A stretch of 64,000 bases of DNA from Nitrospira sp. GTDB taxonomy: Bacteria > Nitrospirota > Nitrospiria > Nitrospirales > UBA8639. The stretch spans positions 1,932,001 to 1,996,000 of the forward strand of contig CP058931.1 in the NCBI GenBank assembly GCA_024760505.1, written 5' to 3'. The position numbers and the translations under genes are program-made. A model generated the notes under the pieces. It had not been told where the DNA came from. It searched no databases and saw only the letters and a program-made list of their open reading frames with translations. Below, piece by piece: positions 1-7,469 of the stretch (its first letter is position 1; the number at the start of each line of letters is the position of its first letter).

Positions 1-662
1 GCATCCAGGTGTGTATTGTATACGTCAAATTCTGCGCCATTCGGAAGACGAACCGGCACGCGAAGAAGTCCTTTGGTCGACCAGCAATCATTTTTCCTAC
101 TTAACCATCCTTCACAATCTGGAAGCGGTACCTGTGTGACTCCCTCTTTTATAGCTTTATAGTAGGGTGAAGCTATGGTCAGCCCCGAACCATAGGGGAC
201 ACGGAAAGGAACGCCGGGACTATTAAATAACTGAAACCCAACATTGACGATTTTAATGGGAAGGGTTACCAGCCATAATGGGGCCAGCGCTATCCGTGGC
301 CCGTTCCCCTTTTCTATGAGCTCATAGGTGAATTCATGGACAATTTGCCGGTGAAATTCAAAATCCTCTTGTAATAATACGAAATCATAATCCATGAGCA
401 ACCAGGCCATCAGGCCACTTCGGGTATCATCATTCCTCACAGGTATTCCGACATAAATGGAATTCAGGATCGGAGAAATTCCATGAACATTGTAAGACAG
501 AAACCGAATGGTACAGGGCACAGGTATCGATGATTCCGATTGATCCACAGAACATACTTCGCGTGGCGTAACACCTTCTGCTATTGAAAACTCGTAACCG
601 GAATCTATCAATGTCATGCTAAGTAAGAAGACCCCCTTCATCAAGCATTTTGGTATGGCCAT
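1..662 (-). CDS. Endonuclease/exonuclease/phosphatase-family exported enzyme, sphingomyelinase-like (3' end beyond the window)
   Basis: The reading frame stays open from an ATG at 662 to the window edge, giving 220 codons with no stop. AAAGGAG lies about 9 bases upstream of this start. The N-terminus has a short hydrophobic stretch that looks like a signal peptide. After it come hallmarks of the DNase I-like superfamily: LSYNVHG (first metal-site strand), LLQED (metal-binding Glu), YGSGLTIAS, DCWSTKG and finally YNTHLDA near the truncated edge. This order, especially the D-C-x-S-x-K-G block before the NTHxxA block, is what bacterial neutral sphingomyelinase-type members show. The family cleaves phosphodiesters using Mg2+; the substrate here is inference. 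The C-terminal catalytic histidine region is outside the window. The gene lies next to mobile DNA. Confidence 0.72.
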   Translation of the reverse strand, partial: MAIPKCLMKGVFLLSMTLIDSGYEFSIAEGVTPREVCSVDQSESSIPVPCTIRFLSYNVHGISPILNSIYVGIPVRNDDTRSGLMAWLLMDYDFVLLQEDFEFHRQIVHEFTYELIEKGNGPRIALAPLWLVTLPIKIVNVGFQLFNSPGVPFRVPYGSGLTIASPYYKAIKEGVTQVPLPDCEGWLSRKNDCWSTKGLLRVPVRLPNGAEFDVYNTHLD

Positions 663-776
663 ATTTCACAACTCCTTTTCTATTCCGAAATTCGTATTCA
701 TAACGACGACCTCATCAGAGGAACTAGGGTCCCCAACTCCCAAAATTAAACCGCCCCCTACTTTACTTACCTCAGA

Positions 777-798
777 TTGAACCCAGATTCAGCAGTAG
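777..798. repeat. IS1380-type left end: 5-bp target duplication plus 17-bp inverted repeat
   Basis: TTGAA at 777-781 is directly followed by a 17-base terminal repeat beginning CCCAGATTC (782-798). The repeat matches the reverse complement of the other end with one mismatch, and the same TTGAA follows the other end at 2343-2347. Confidence 0.85.
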
Positions 799-2342
799 AA
801 AATCACTATGGTGGGGGTTGGGCGACGACAGCAAGGGGAGCAACGGGCGAGAAATGGGATGGCTTGGTCTCACTGGATGCTTCGTGGGAGGCTTCCTCAT
901 CGGTTAACGTCCACTCCAACTGCGCCGCAATCGGTAATCCCGCGGAAAGGGTGCGGAGGCGGTCGAGAAACTCTCTGCGCTCTTCACGCGGCACGGCAAA
1001 CCGGATCTGAAGCCGTCGCCCCTGCGGAATCAGATCGGCTCCGACGAGGAAGACGAAATCTCGCACCGCCCGGAGCCGACGCTCAAACCAACAGCGCGGC
1101 AACACCGTCTCACGAAAGCCCGCTAAGAGATTGTAGGCGACACAGCCCATGCGAAACGCGGCATCCGTGGCGTCAAATGACTGGAGGCAAAACGTGTCTA
1201 GGGACAGGTCCTCTTTGAGTTCCTTGATGCGGTTTTCACTGTCAGCTCGACCCGCGTACATGCGGCAGACAAGCTCGGCCGCATAGGGCAGACTGGTGAG
1301 CATCACTTGATAGGTGTAGCCGGGACAGTCAATGAGCCGGCGGCCAGCCGCGTGGGGCCGCTCCCGCAATTCTTGGCGGACACACACAAAGCGGCGGGGC
1401 TTCCCCTGCCAGCAGGGCAGGGTGGCGAGACACTCGGCCACATCCATTCCCTTGCTGACGCGGCGCCAGGCGGTCTCCGGTAAGCGATGGAGGACCACCC
1501 GCCGGAGCGGCAGCGTCAGACGGGCCATGATGATGTACGGCAGCTCTCGGTGTTCCAGAAAGGTGAGGAACGCCGTGACAAAAAACCCCGCATCGGCCCG
1601 GACCACGGCCACGCGATGCCCGGGGGGAAGAAGGGTGAGGGCCTGGGTGAGCAACTCAACACAGCCATTGGCCGTTCCGGCTCGGCCCGCACGGAGCGTG
1701 GCCCACAACAGGCGACGTGCTTCACTCAGGAAAGCGATGAGCGGATGATGCGAGGGGCGCCCACGTTTCTGCGGGTTGTAGCCAATCTGACTGCCTTCTT
1801 GGGTGCCGTAGCGACAGAAGACGGTGGAGTCTAAGTCTAGAGTATGGCCCAGCAGAAAGCGGGGCATACGCGCCAAGCTCTGGCGCATCAAGGTTTCTGA
1901 CACCGTCGTCAGCCGGGCATAGGTGAAAGCTAGAAAGAAGCGCCGGAGGGTATCGGGGGAGGGAAATCGGGGGAGGCCCAGAAGTTGAGGGAGCAAGGGA
2001 TCGCGCCGATAGCGGGTGAAATGCGCAAACCGTTCGGCCCCCAAGGCCAGCCCATAGAACCAGGCCAAGAGGACATCGGGAGCGGGAATCTGATTGTTCG
2101 AGCGTTTGGCGAGGGGCGCGAGGGTGGTCCGAAGCCCTGCACGGAGGCCGATGAGTTCAAAATAGAGCCGGAGCAAAATGGCTCCCGCCCAAACCGTGAT
2201 CGGATGATCCGTAAACGCAAAGCGAATCTTAGGGTAGAGCGGTGAAGCCGTCGTCGTCGAGCATTTCATCGTAACTCCTTGAGAAAGAGAAACAAATGAG
2301 CGCCGTATTCTACACCATCAAAAAGCTACTGCGGAATCTGGG
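782..2342. mobile_element. Intact IS1380-family insertion sequence, 1561 bp
   Basis: The element is bounded by 17-bp inverted repeats (782-798 and 2326-2342, 16 of 17 matching) and flanked by an exact 5-bp direct repeat, TTGAA. It encodes one uninterrupted transposase on the minus strand that fills almost the whole element. Intact ends, intact duplication and an open frame indicate a recent insertion that may still be mobile. It landed between the exported phosphodiesterase gene and older IS debris. Family assignment rests on the transposase motifs and single-gene layout. Confidence 0.88.
806..2269 (-). CDS. IS1380-family transposase
   Basis: This 487-residue DDE transposase belongs to the insertion at 782-2342. 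The start is the ATG at 2269, with AAGGAG a few bases upstream. Visible blocks are LDLDSTVF followed by GYNPQKRGRPSHHPL (the first catalytic Asp region and the family's GYNPxKxGRxSxHP signature), VVRADAGFF (second Asp) and ADSENRIKELKEDL (Glu region with the family's IKELKxD motif). Length is normal for the family, with no frameshift or internal stop. It catalyses cut-and-paste movement of its own element. Expression signals beyond the ribosome site are not evident. Confidence 0.93.
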   Translation of the reverse strand: MKCSTTTASPLYPKIRFAFTDHPITVWAGAILLRLYFELIGLRAGLRTTLAPLAKRSNNQIPAPDVLLAWFYGLALGAERFAHFTRYRRDPLLPQLLGLPRFPSPDTLRRFFLAFTYARLTTVSETLMRQSLARMPRFLLGHTLDLDSTVFCRYGTQEGSQIGYNPQKRGRPSHHPLIAFLSEARRLLWATLRAGRAGTANGCVELLTQALTLLPPGHRVAVVRADAGFFVTAFLTFLEHRELPYIIMARLTLPLRRVVLHRLPETAWRRVSKGMDVAECLATLPCWQGKPRRFVCVRQELRERPHAAGRRLIDCPGYTYQVMLTSLPYAAELVCRMYAGRADSENRIKELKEDLSLDTFCLQSFDATDAAFRMGCVAYNLLAGFRETVLPRCWFERRLRAVRDFVFLVGADLIPQGRRLQIRFAVPREERREFLDRLRTLSAGLPIAAQLEWTLTDEEASHEASSETKPSHFSPVAPLAVVAQPPP

Positions 2343-2347
2343 TTGAA
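2326..2347. repeat. IS1380-type right end: 17-bp inverted repeat plus 5-bp target duplication
   Basis: The repeat at 2326-2342 ends in GAATCTGGG and is followed directly by TTGAA (2343-2347), mirroring the left end at 777-798. Confidence 0.85.
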
Positions 2348-2406
2348 AATCAAGTGTTCCTCACATAATCTTCTGGGCTATATTTTTTCAATGGAAGGAG
2401 CAGAAG

Positions 2407-2790
2407 ATGGCAGCATGCACACGACGGCATCACTCTCCCACTTTCAAGGTGGAGGCGGTCTTGGCCATTATCTGCATGGATTGTACGTTGGCTGAATTAG
2501 GGGAACAGTTTTCTGCACCAGAAGGATTTTTTAGCCACCCCACTCGGATCCGGTCGATGACTGAGTGAAAAGCCATGATCTAGACTAGGGCAGAGCTGTC
2601 GGTGATCCGCCAATGTGATCTGTTGGCTGTACCACATGGACGGCAAAGGGCGATGGGTCGACAAGGTGTTGGTCGAACGGCTTTAGCGTAGCGTGAAGTA
2701 CGAGGATGTCTGCTTACGAGCGCATGAGGCCTCTGCAGCGGTATGAATGGGACTCACGCACTACTTCCACCTCAAAACTGTAGCAGGAAG
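2407..2790 (+). pseudogene. Remnant of an IS3-family transposase (OrfA start fused to an OrfB tail)
   Basis: Translation from the ATG at 2407 gives RRHHSPTFKVEAVLAI and then TLAELGEQF, the helix-turn-helix start of IS3-type OrfA; the frame stops near 2567. Further on, IRQCDLLAV resembles the beginning of OrfB. After a frame change come GRWVDKVLVERL, a stop, RSVKYEDVCLRAHEA, another stop and THYFHL, which match the C-terminal end of OrfB. The central catalytic part is missing. Several stops and shifts together with the deletion make this an old, inactive insertion. No terminal repeats were found. Confidence 0.72.
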
Positions 2791-2859
2791 ATGGTAGCCC
2801 CAATCGGGTTTTACAGGTAGGGGGGAAATAGTGTTGCGAAAGAGTCCGTCCGCCACAGC

Positions 2860-3180
2860 TTAATATGGTGAATAGGGTTGCAGGGGTCCCCAACGCAGTC
2901 GATCATAGGTCCGCAGTCGGTTCATTTGGTTTAAGTCATGTTGTAGAGCCTCCTGCCGGTAACGATCGTGTTGTTGCCGTTGTTGGTCACGCTGTTGTTG
3001 GTACCACGCATCGAAGTTTTGCACCGACCCGGGGGAAGAAGGGATAGGGGTTTGGTCATAGAAGGATCTTGGGGGAGTCGGGTGAAGCTGTGAAGCCGGT
3101 CGCCAGGGATCTTCGCCAATTTGGGCCCAGGTACTCCCAGCCATACCCAGGAAACATCCAAAGAATATTATTGCTCGCAT
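2860..3180 (-). CDS. Small exported protein of unknown function, Gln/Pro-rich
   Basis: The product is 106 residues from the ATG at 3180, which has AGGAGG about 9 bases upstream; a longer frame to 3222 lacks such a site. The N-terminus (MRAIIFFGCFLGMAGSTWA) is a good signal peptide with a likely cut after the alanine. The mature part is short, rich in proline and then in Q, R and D, with a segment of the type QQQRDQQRQQHDRYRQ that may form a charged helix. I do not recognise the family. It sits alone between two IS remnants, pointing toward the IS3 debris. Confidence 0.5.
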   Translation of the reverse strand: MRAIIFFGCFLGMAGSTWAQIGEDPWRPASQLHPTPPRSFYDQTPIPSSPGSVQNFDAWYQQQRDQQRQQHDRYRQEALQHDLNQMNRLRTYDRLRWGPLQPYSPY

Positions 3181-3279
3181 GCGGTAGCCCTCCTGTAAAT
3201 GGGGAAAAAGATGTTCCCACATGGCCGATCATTTGTATCAGGGGGTAGCGTGGCAAGATTCGCTAATAAAGGCAATTCA

Positions 3280-3537
3280 TCAAATAGGTAATGAAAGGAA
3301 ATTTTCTGACACCTTCGCCCGTTGCTGTTCCCGCTGTAGCTCGTTGGAGGTCTTTTTCCGGGTGGCAACCTCCTCCCGCACATCATCTGGCATGGCCGAT
3401 AAGTACTGCCCGACCATAGCAGTTTTCTCATCAAGCCCCAGTTCAGAAAGTGCGAGAGTGCCGTTCTCAATTAAATTGGTTGACGGAGAGCGTGGGAATT
3501 TGAAGTCGTGCGGGCCTGGCTCATCCCGCACTCCCAC
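3280..3537 (-). CDS. Possible small cytoplasmic protein or gene fragment, unrecognised
   Basis: An 85-codon frame begins with a GTG at 3537. The first 20 residues look random, but the rest (ELGLDEKTAMVGQYLSAMP, then REEVATRKKTSNELQREQQ) has the composition of a charged helical protein and loosely recalls the helical tail of ParB/plasmid-type proteins. There is no convincing ribosome site. It lies between IS remnants, so it could be a fragment of a mobile-element gene. I cannot name it. Confidence 0.25.
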   Translation of the reverse strand: MGVRDEPGPHDFKFPRSPSTNLIENGTLALSELGLDEKTAMVGQYLSAMPDDVREEVATRKKTSNELQREQQRAKVSENFLSLPI

Positions 3538-3594
3538 GAGGGGGCCATGCCCCCCTCATACCTTCGCATAGCCGGGGTCACCCCATGAGGGGGG
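3538..3594. repeat. Nested palindromes with two mutually exclusive folds
   Basis: CCCCCCTCAT at 3550-3559 is exactly repeated in reverse complement at 3585-3594, and the loop between them holds GGGG-TCA-CCCC (3574-3584). The left arm can instead pair with GAGGGG at 3538-3543. This could be a terminator-like structure or the end of a lost mobile element; no T-run follows. Confidence 0.35.
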
Positions 3595-3719
3595 AAATAT
3601 TGCTATTGCCAAAGCCTTCTTGGCGAACACGCTCCTCGAACCGGTCTTGATGTAGTGTTCAAACTCAGGGGCTCTTCCAGATATTGTCAATTTAACGCAT
3701 GTTTGGCACACTCGGGGGC

Positions 3720-4131
3720 ATGAACTCCAAAACGTCCGGCTATCAATGCCATCGTTTTCCAACCGAAATTATTCGTCATGCGATGTGGCCGTACCATCGA
3801 TTCTGTCTGAGGTTTTGGGAAAAGGAGGAGCCTCTGGTTAAACGATGCTTTATCGCCAGCTATGAAACCGTTCGCCAATGGTGTCAGAATTTTTGCCCTG
3901 CCTATACAGGCAAGATCAAGAAACGACAAAATCGTTCGGGGGATACTTGGCAACGCGATAACATGTATGATCCTTCAGGGGCAACAGCACTATTTGCGGC
4001 GAGCCGTGGCCCAAGATGGTGAGAGGATTGATATGCTTGTGCAACTTCGACGCATTCACATGCAGGCGATCAATTATCGGCTACTGCGCAGCCAGGCCTT
4101 TCAGGTCTGGAAGGAATCGGTGTGTGCATAA
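3720..4131 (+). pseudogene. Frameshifted, internally deleted IS6-family transposase
   Basis: From the ATG at 3720 the frame reads HRFPTEIIRHAMWPYHRFC, then SYETVRQWCQNFCPAY and GDTW, the conserved start of IS6-type transposases. The next conserved part, GQQHYLRRAVAQDGERIDML, is in a different plus frame, so a frameshift lies between about 3940 and 3990. After QLRRIHMQAIN the sequence jumps to LLRSQAFQVWKESVCA, which resembles the family's extreme C-terminus, so the part with the last catalytic residue is deleted. No terminal repeats were identified. It is inactive. Confidence 0.75.
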
Positions 4132-4209
4132 GGGTGAGAGAAAATCCGTCTCAATGTGATCTCATCAAGCTCAATTAACAATGCCCCGCGATGGGCAGGA
4201 GACCTGAGC

Positions 4210-5298
4210 ATGGCAAGCACAACTGGTATGAGAGGGGGAGGCTTCTACGATGCGCACTCATCGGGGCAGCGCGCGGCGATGGACGAATTCCTTCCCTGGA
4301 TCGTAGACGCCATGGCCGATCTGCCCTTGCCGACGAACGGCACGCCGATCGCGCTGCTTGACCTCGGTTCGTCGGAAGGGGCCAACGCGATTCATGCGGT
4401 AGGGGCGATCATCGAGGCGTTGCGCGAACGCACCTCGGCCGACATCTGGACTTTCTTCGATGATTTGCCGACGAACGACTTCAATCAACTCTTCGCCAAC
4501 CTTTTTCCCGATGCGACATTCTCGAGTCGGATTGCCGGTATCTATCCCGCTGCCGTCGGCGGGTCGCTTTTCGAGCGTGTCGCTCCGGCTTCGAGCCTTG
4601 ACATCGCGACGACCTTCAATGCGGTGGGCTGGATGTCCGCGTTACCCCGGACGCGCCTGCCGCGGTTCATCTCCCCCTCCCCACCGGCGCAGCGTGCGTT
4701 TCGCGAGGGCGTCTCTGTAAGCCCGGAAGAAAGAGCGGCTTTCACTAAACAAGCCCATGAAGACATTTTGAGTTTCTATCGGGCTCGTGCCGCCGAGCTG
4801 AAGCCCGGCGGAAAGCTACTTGTTCAAGTCTTCGGACGAAACGACGAACACGACACCGCAAATGGAATTATTGACGGTCTAAGCGATGCGATGCTGGATA
4901 TGGTGGAGGAGGGCCGCCTGCCGCGCGACGTCTATGAGAACTTTGTCTTCCCCGTCTACTATCGATCGCTTCCGGAGTTGTTGCCGCCGACCGGAGAAAG
5001 CGGGGAGCCGCCGGCGTTCCGCGTCGATAAGGCCGAGGCCCGCGACTGCCGAGTCCCCTTCAACGAGGAATTCGCCCGCAGTGGGGACCCTCGCGCCTGG
5101 GCCGAAAGCTACGCCGGGTTCATTCGCGCGTTCTCGGAACCCGTTGTGACGTCCGGCCTGCCGAACACCCCGGATCGGCCACAGCTCATCGACGAGCTGT
5201 ACGCCCGAATGACGAAGCGATTCGCGGCCGATCCCGAGCGTTACGAGTTTCATTTCATTTCTCTGGGTGTATTGCTGACGCGGGTATTGTCTATTTAA
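4210..5298 (+). CDS. SABATH-type SAM-dependent carboxyl methyltransferase family protein
   Basis: The product is 362 residues from the ATG at 4210, which has CAGGAG about 8 bases upstream; an upstream GTG at 4156 is less likely. It shows the layout of the SABATH family known from plant salicylate and jasmonate methyltransferases and some bacteria: MRGGGFYDAHSSGQ at the start, the SAM-binding block ALLDLGSSEGANAI, the FDDLPTNDFNQLF segment, then a long helical cap and LKPGGKLLVQVFGR. Such enzymes methylate carboxyl groups or ring nitrogens of small molecules; the substrate is unknown. The gene looks GC-richer than its AT-rich flanks and sits directly behind IS debris with no operon partner, which suggests acquisition by transfer. 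Confidence 0.78.
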   Translation: MASTTGMRGGGFYDAHSSGQRAAMDEFLPWIVDAMADLPLPTNGTPIALLDLGSSEGANAIHAVGAIIEALRERTSADIWTFFDDLPTNDFNQLFANLFPDATFSSRIAGIYPAAVGGSLFERVAPASSLDIATTFNAVGWMSALPRTRLPRFISPSPPAQRAFREGVSVSPEERAAFTKQAHEDILSFYRARAAELKPGGKLLVQVFGRNDEHDTANGIIDGLSDAMLDMVEEGRLPRDVYENFVFPVYYRSLPELLPPTGESGEPPAFRVDKAEARDCRVPFNEEFARSGDPRAWAESYAGFIRAFSEPVVTSGLPNTPDRPQLIDELYARMTKRFAADPERYEFHFISLGVLLTRVLSI

Positions 5299-5747
5299 CG
5301 GGGGTTTGGCTGACTGCGCTGAATGAAAAAACCAACAGTGGGTCACCAACGACACCGTTTTCTCCAGAAAACATGGTTGTGGTGAGTTCGACCCGGCCAC
5401 GGGCTCTCTCGGTCACACAAAAAAATGCGCAGTGGGACCGCTAAAAAACCGCCAAAGAAATCTGCATGAAAAAGAGAAAAATCAGATGTAACTCTGTTTA
5501 GGGTTTGATTCGCTACTGATGAGATAGACATACTCCATGATAGAGGAATCATGGGAGTCCGCCTTCGTCACTACGTCGATCTTGCTACTCATGAACCCTA
5601 TTTCTAAAGTGAAAGTAAGCTCAGCTATCGATTGTGGGCTGCAAGACTTCGGCGGACAGCCTTCGCTTTCCGTAATGAGGTCCCAATAACGCGGTTTGAT
5701 TAGAACCTCTCCAACGCTGGCCTGCCAGCCGAAGCTTTAGCGAAAGC
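5299..5747. other. Non-coding stretch between the methyltransferase and tRNA-Ser
   Basis: I see no credible gene here. Near 5723-5751 an imperfect palindrome (GCCAGC pairing with GCTGGC) directly abuts the 3' end of tRNA-Ser and may end its transcript. Confidence 0.4.
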
Positions 5748-5836
5748 TGGCGGAGAGGGTGGGATTTGAACCCACGGTCCCTTGTGAGGACAACGGTTTT
5801 CGAGACCGTCCGAATCGGCCACTCTCGCACCTCTCC
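5748..5836 (-). tRNA. tRNA-Ser(CGA)
   Basis: On the minus strand a complete class II tRNA can be folded. The acceptor GGAGAGG (5836-5830) pairs with CCTCTCC (5758-5752). The anticodon stem ACGGT/ACCGT encloses the loop CTCGAAA with anticodon CGA. There is a long variable arm and a TTCAAATC T-loop. Discriminator G and a genomically encoded CCA end the gene at 5748. It reads codon UCG. It starts only 13 bases after the tadA stop on the same strand, so the two may share a transcript. Confidence 0.95.
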
Positions 5837-5849
5837 GTGTTCGTCTATG

Positions 5850-6344
5850 TTATACGGTAGGAACCGGTTGGATACTCCGTAGTTGCTGAAAAAAATTCTG
5901 TAAGATCGCTCGACAATCATCTGCCAGAATATCTGAGTCTACTTTCACCCGGTGATTATACCTGGTCTCTGCCGTGAGATTGCAGATTGACCCACAGGCG
6001 CCGGCCTTCGGATCCCATGTGCCAAACACGACACGGGCAATTCTAGCCTGAATGATGGCTCCTGCACACATGGCGCAGGGTTCCAATGTCACATAGAGGG
6101 TGGTGTCTGTCAGACGCCAGGACCCCAGTGCCATCGAAGCGGATCGAATGGCCATGAGTTCGGCATGAGCAGTCGGATCTTGTGTGCTCTCCCGTTGATT
6201 GAAGCCCGTCGCGAGGATTTTTTTATTCTGGACCAGCACCGCTCCAACCGGGACTTCTTCCGCACGAAAGGCTTGATGCGCCAAGTCCAAGGCCATGCGC
6301 ATGAATCGACTATCCGTGGTTGGATCCAATACCTCCATGGTCAT
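5850..6344 (-). CDS. tadA: tRNA-specific adenosine deaminase TadA
   Basis: This is a 164-residue cytidine-deaminase-fold enzyme that converts the wobble adenosine of tRNA-Arg(ACG) to inosine. The zinc site is complete: H60-A-E62, with the catalytic glutamate, and P89-C90-A-M-C93. VPVGAVLV and NxR-type substrate-loop residues follow the family pattern and the length is normal. It is unrelated to the pilus ATPase also called TadA. The gene is followed 13 bases later by tRNA-Ser on the same strand. Confidence 0.93.
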   Translation of the reverse strand: MTMEVLDPTTDSRFMRMALDLAHQAFRAEEVPVGAVLVQNKKILATGFNQRESTQDPTAHAELMAIRSASMALGSWRLTDTTLYVTLEPCAMCAGAIIQARIARVVFGTWDPKAGACGSICNLTAETRYNHRVKVDSDILADDCRAILQNFFQQLRSIQPVPTV

Positions 6345-6456
6345 ATCAAAAAGTACAGTTGAATGATGATGGCGTGAGTGAAAGTTTTTGTTCCGAAAGG
6401 CAAAAAAAATGGTAACATAGCCACTATCTGATGTATAGCCAACCCACCTGGAAATC

Positions 6457-7122
6457 TTGGTGAAATCTTCCGCCAGTATCGTGTCTCAGAGGCTCGTTCC
6501 TTTGGAAACGGTGCAAGCCATGTGGCAGAGTCTTGCCCACCACTTTTTTGAGAATCGGTTACCTCTGATTACCATTGAGTGGAGCACACGATTAACCGCA
6601 TCGGCCGGGCTGTTTGTGAGTCAGATTGGCCCAAGAAGCTGGTGGGCCTCACGTGATTATCGACAAGGGGCGGCTCGAGTGATTCGGCTGTCCGCCCCCT
6701 TGCTTCGCGATCAACCCGAAGAAGAGCTCCGACGAACGTTGGCACATGAAATGATTCACCAATGGCAGTTTGATATTCGGAAGCATCGCCCGTCCCATGG
6801 AGCAGAATTTCGAGAAATGATGAACAGGATGAATGCGGCGGGACTTGGGGTGACCGTTCGCCATCAGTTGAATGTGGCTGTTCAAAGGCATCATCGCTAT
6901 GCCTGGCGGTGCCTTCAATGCGGAATGGCCTATCATCGGCAACGACGAACGATTATTCCGGCTCGACATATTTGTAGCCGATGTCGGGGAAAACTTGTCG
7001 AAGTTGAGTTACATCACACTCAAAAAACCCATGAGGAAGCAATGGACGGAGGAGGCGAGAATCGGGGAGGACATCAGGCAGAGGATGAATCGACTGTGCA
7101 GATGTTGTTGTGGGTGGAATGA
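6457..7122 (+). CDS. SprT-like zinc metalloprotease-type protein
   Basis: The product is up to 221 residues. The metallopeptidase signature HEMIHQW is at about residues 97-103, with a likely third ligand at H114 in RPSHGAEF. A treble-clef zinc ribbon follows (RCLQCG, then ICSRCRGKL). This is the SprT/Spartan architecture, associated with protein-DNA crosslink repair in eukaryotes and poorly understood in bacteria. The start is uncertain: TTG at 6457, GTG at 6460 and a later ATG near 6520 are all possible, none with a clear ribosome site. The last 25 residues are acidic and look disordered. Confidence 0.8.
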   Translation: MVKSSASIVSQRLVPLETVQAMWQSLAHHFFENRLPLITIEWSTRLTASAGLFVSQIGPRSWWASRDYRQGAARVIRLSAPLLRDQPEEELRRTLAHEMIHQWQFDIRKHRPSHGAEFREMMNRMNAAGLGVTVRHQLNVAVQRHHRYAWRCLQCGMAYHRQRRTIIPARHICSRCRGKLVEVELHHTQKTHEEAMDGGGENRGGHQAEDESTVQMLLWVE

Positions 7123-7136
7123 AGGAGGTCGAAGTT

Positions 7137-7289
7137 TTATCGACGAAAGGCGTCTTTACCCCGGATGACTTCCGCGAGGAGTTTGTCAGCGAGTTTGGCG
7201 GCCCGGCGATGGCGCCACCAGCGAACGATTAGAGCATAGATCACAATGGTACTTAGGACGAGCAGGAAGCCGGTTGTGATGTTGTCCAT
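7137..7289 (-). CDS. Small single-pass membrane protein, unknown
   Basis: The 50-residue product from the ATG at 7289 begins MDNITTGFLLVLSTIVIYAL, a membrane helix, followed by a basic segment (VRWWRHRRAAKLADKLL). The positive charges after the helix predict the N-terminus outside. No strong ribosome site is visible and the family is not recognised. It converges on the SprT-like gene, with only 14 bases between stops. Confidence 0.45.
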   Translation of the reverse strand: MDNITTGFLLVLSTIVIYALIVRWWRHRRAAKLADKLLAEVIRGKDAFRR

Positions 7290-7469
7290 AGAGGGAGTGT
7301 AGAAGAATAAATTTCCAGATGGCAAGGTATGGGGGCATACTGGGAACGGTGGGCGGTACCTGAAGGAAAATAGGGTTAACTTCGTGTGCGTAATTATATG
7401 AAAGTATTATGAAATTTAGCATGATACCTGGAATTTTCCCATAATAAAAAGGGATCGTACCTTTTCCAT

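Noticed and set aside
808..1834. Several plus-strand frames of 115-138 codons
   Set aside because: They lie inside the IS1380 transposase gene on the opposite strand and show no protein-family pattern; they are mirror frames of a GC-rich gene.
3556..3953. Two minus-strand frames
   Set aside because: They overlap the IS6 transposase remnant antisense and have no coding character.
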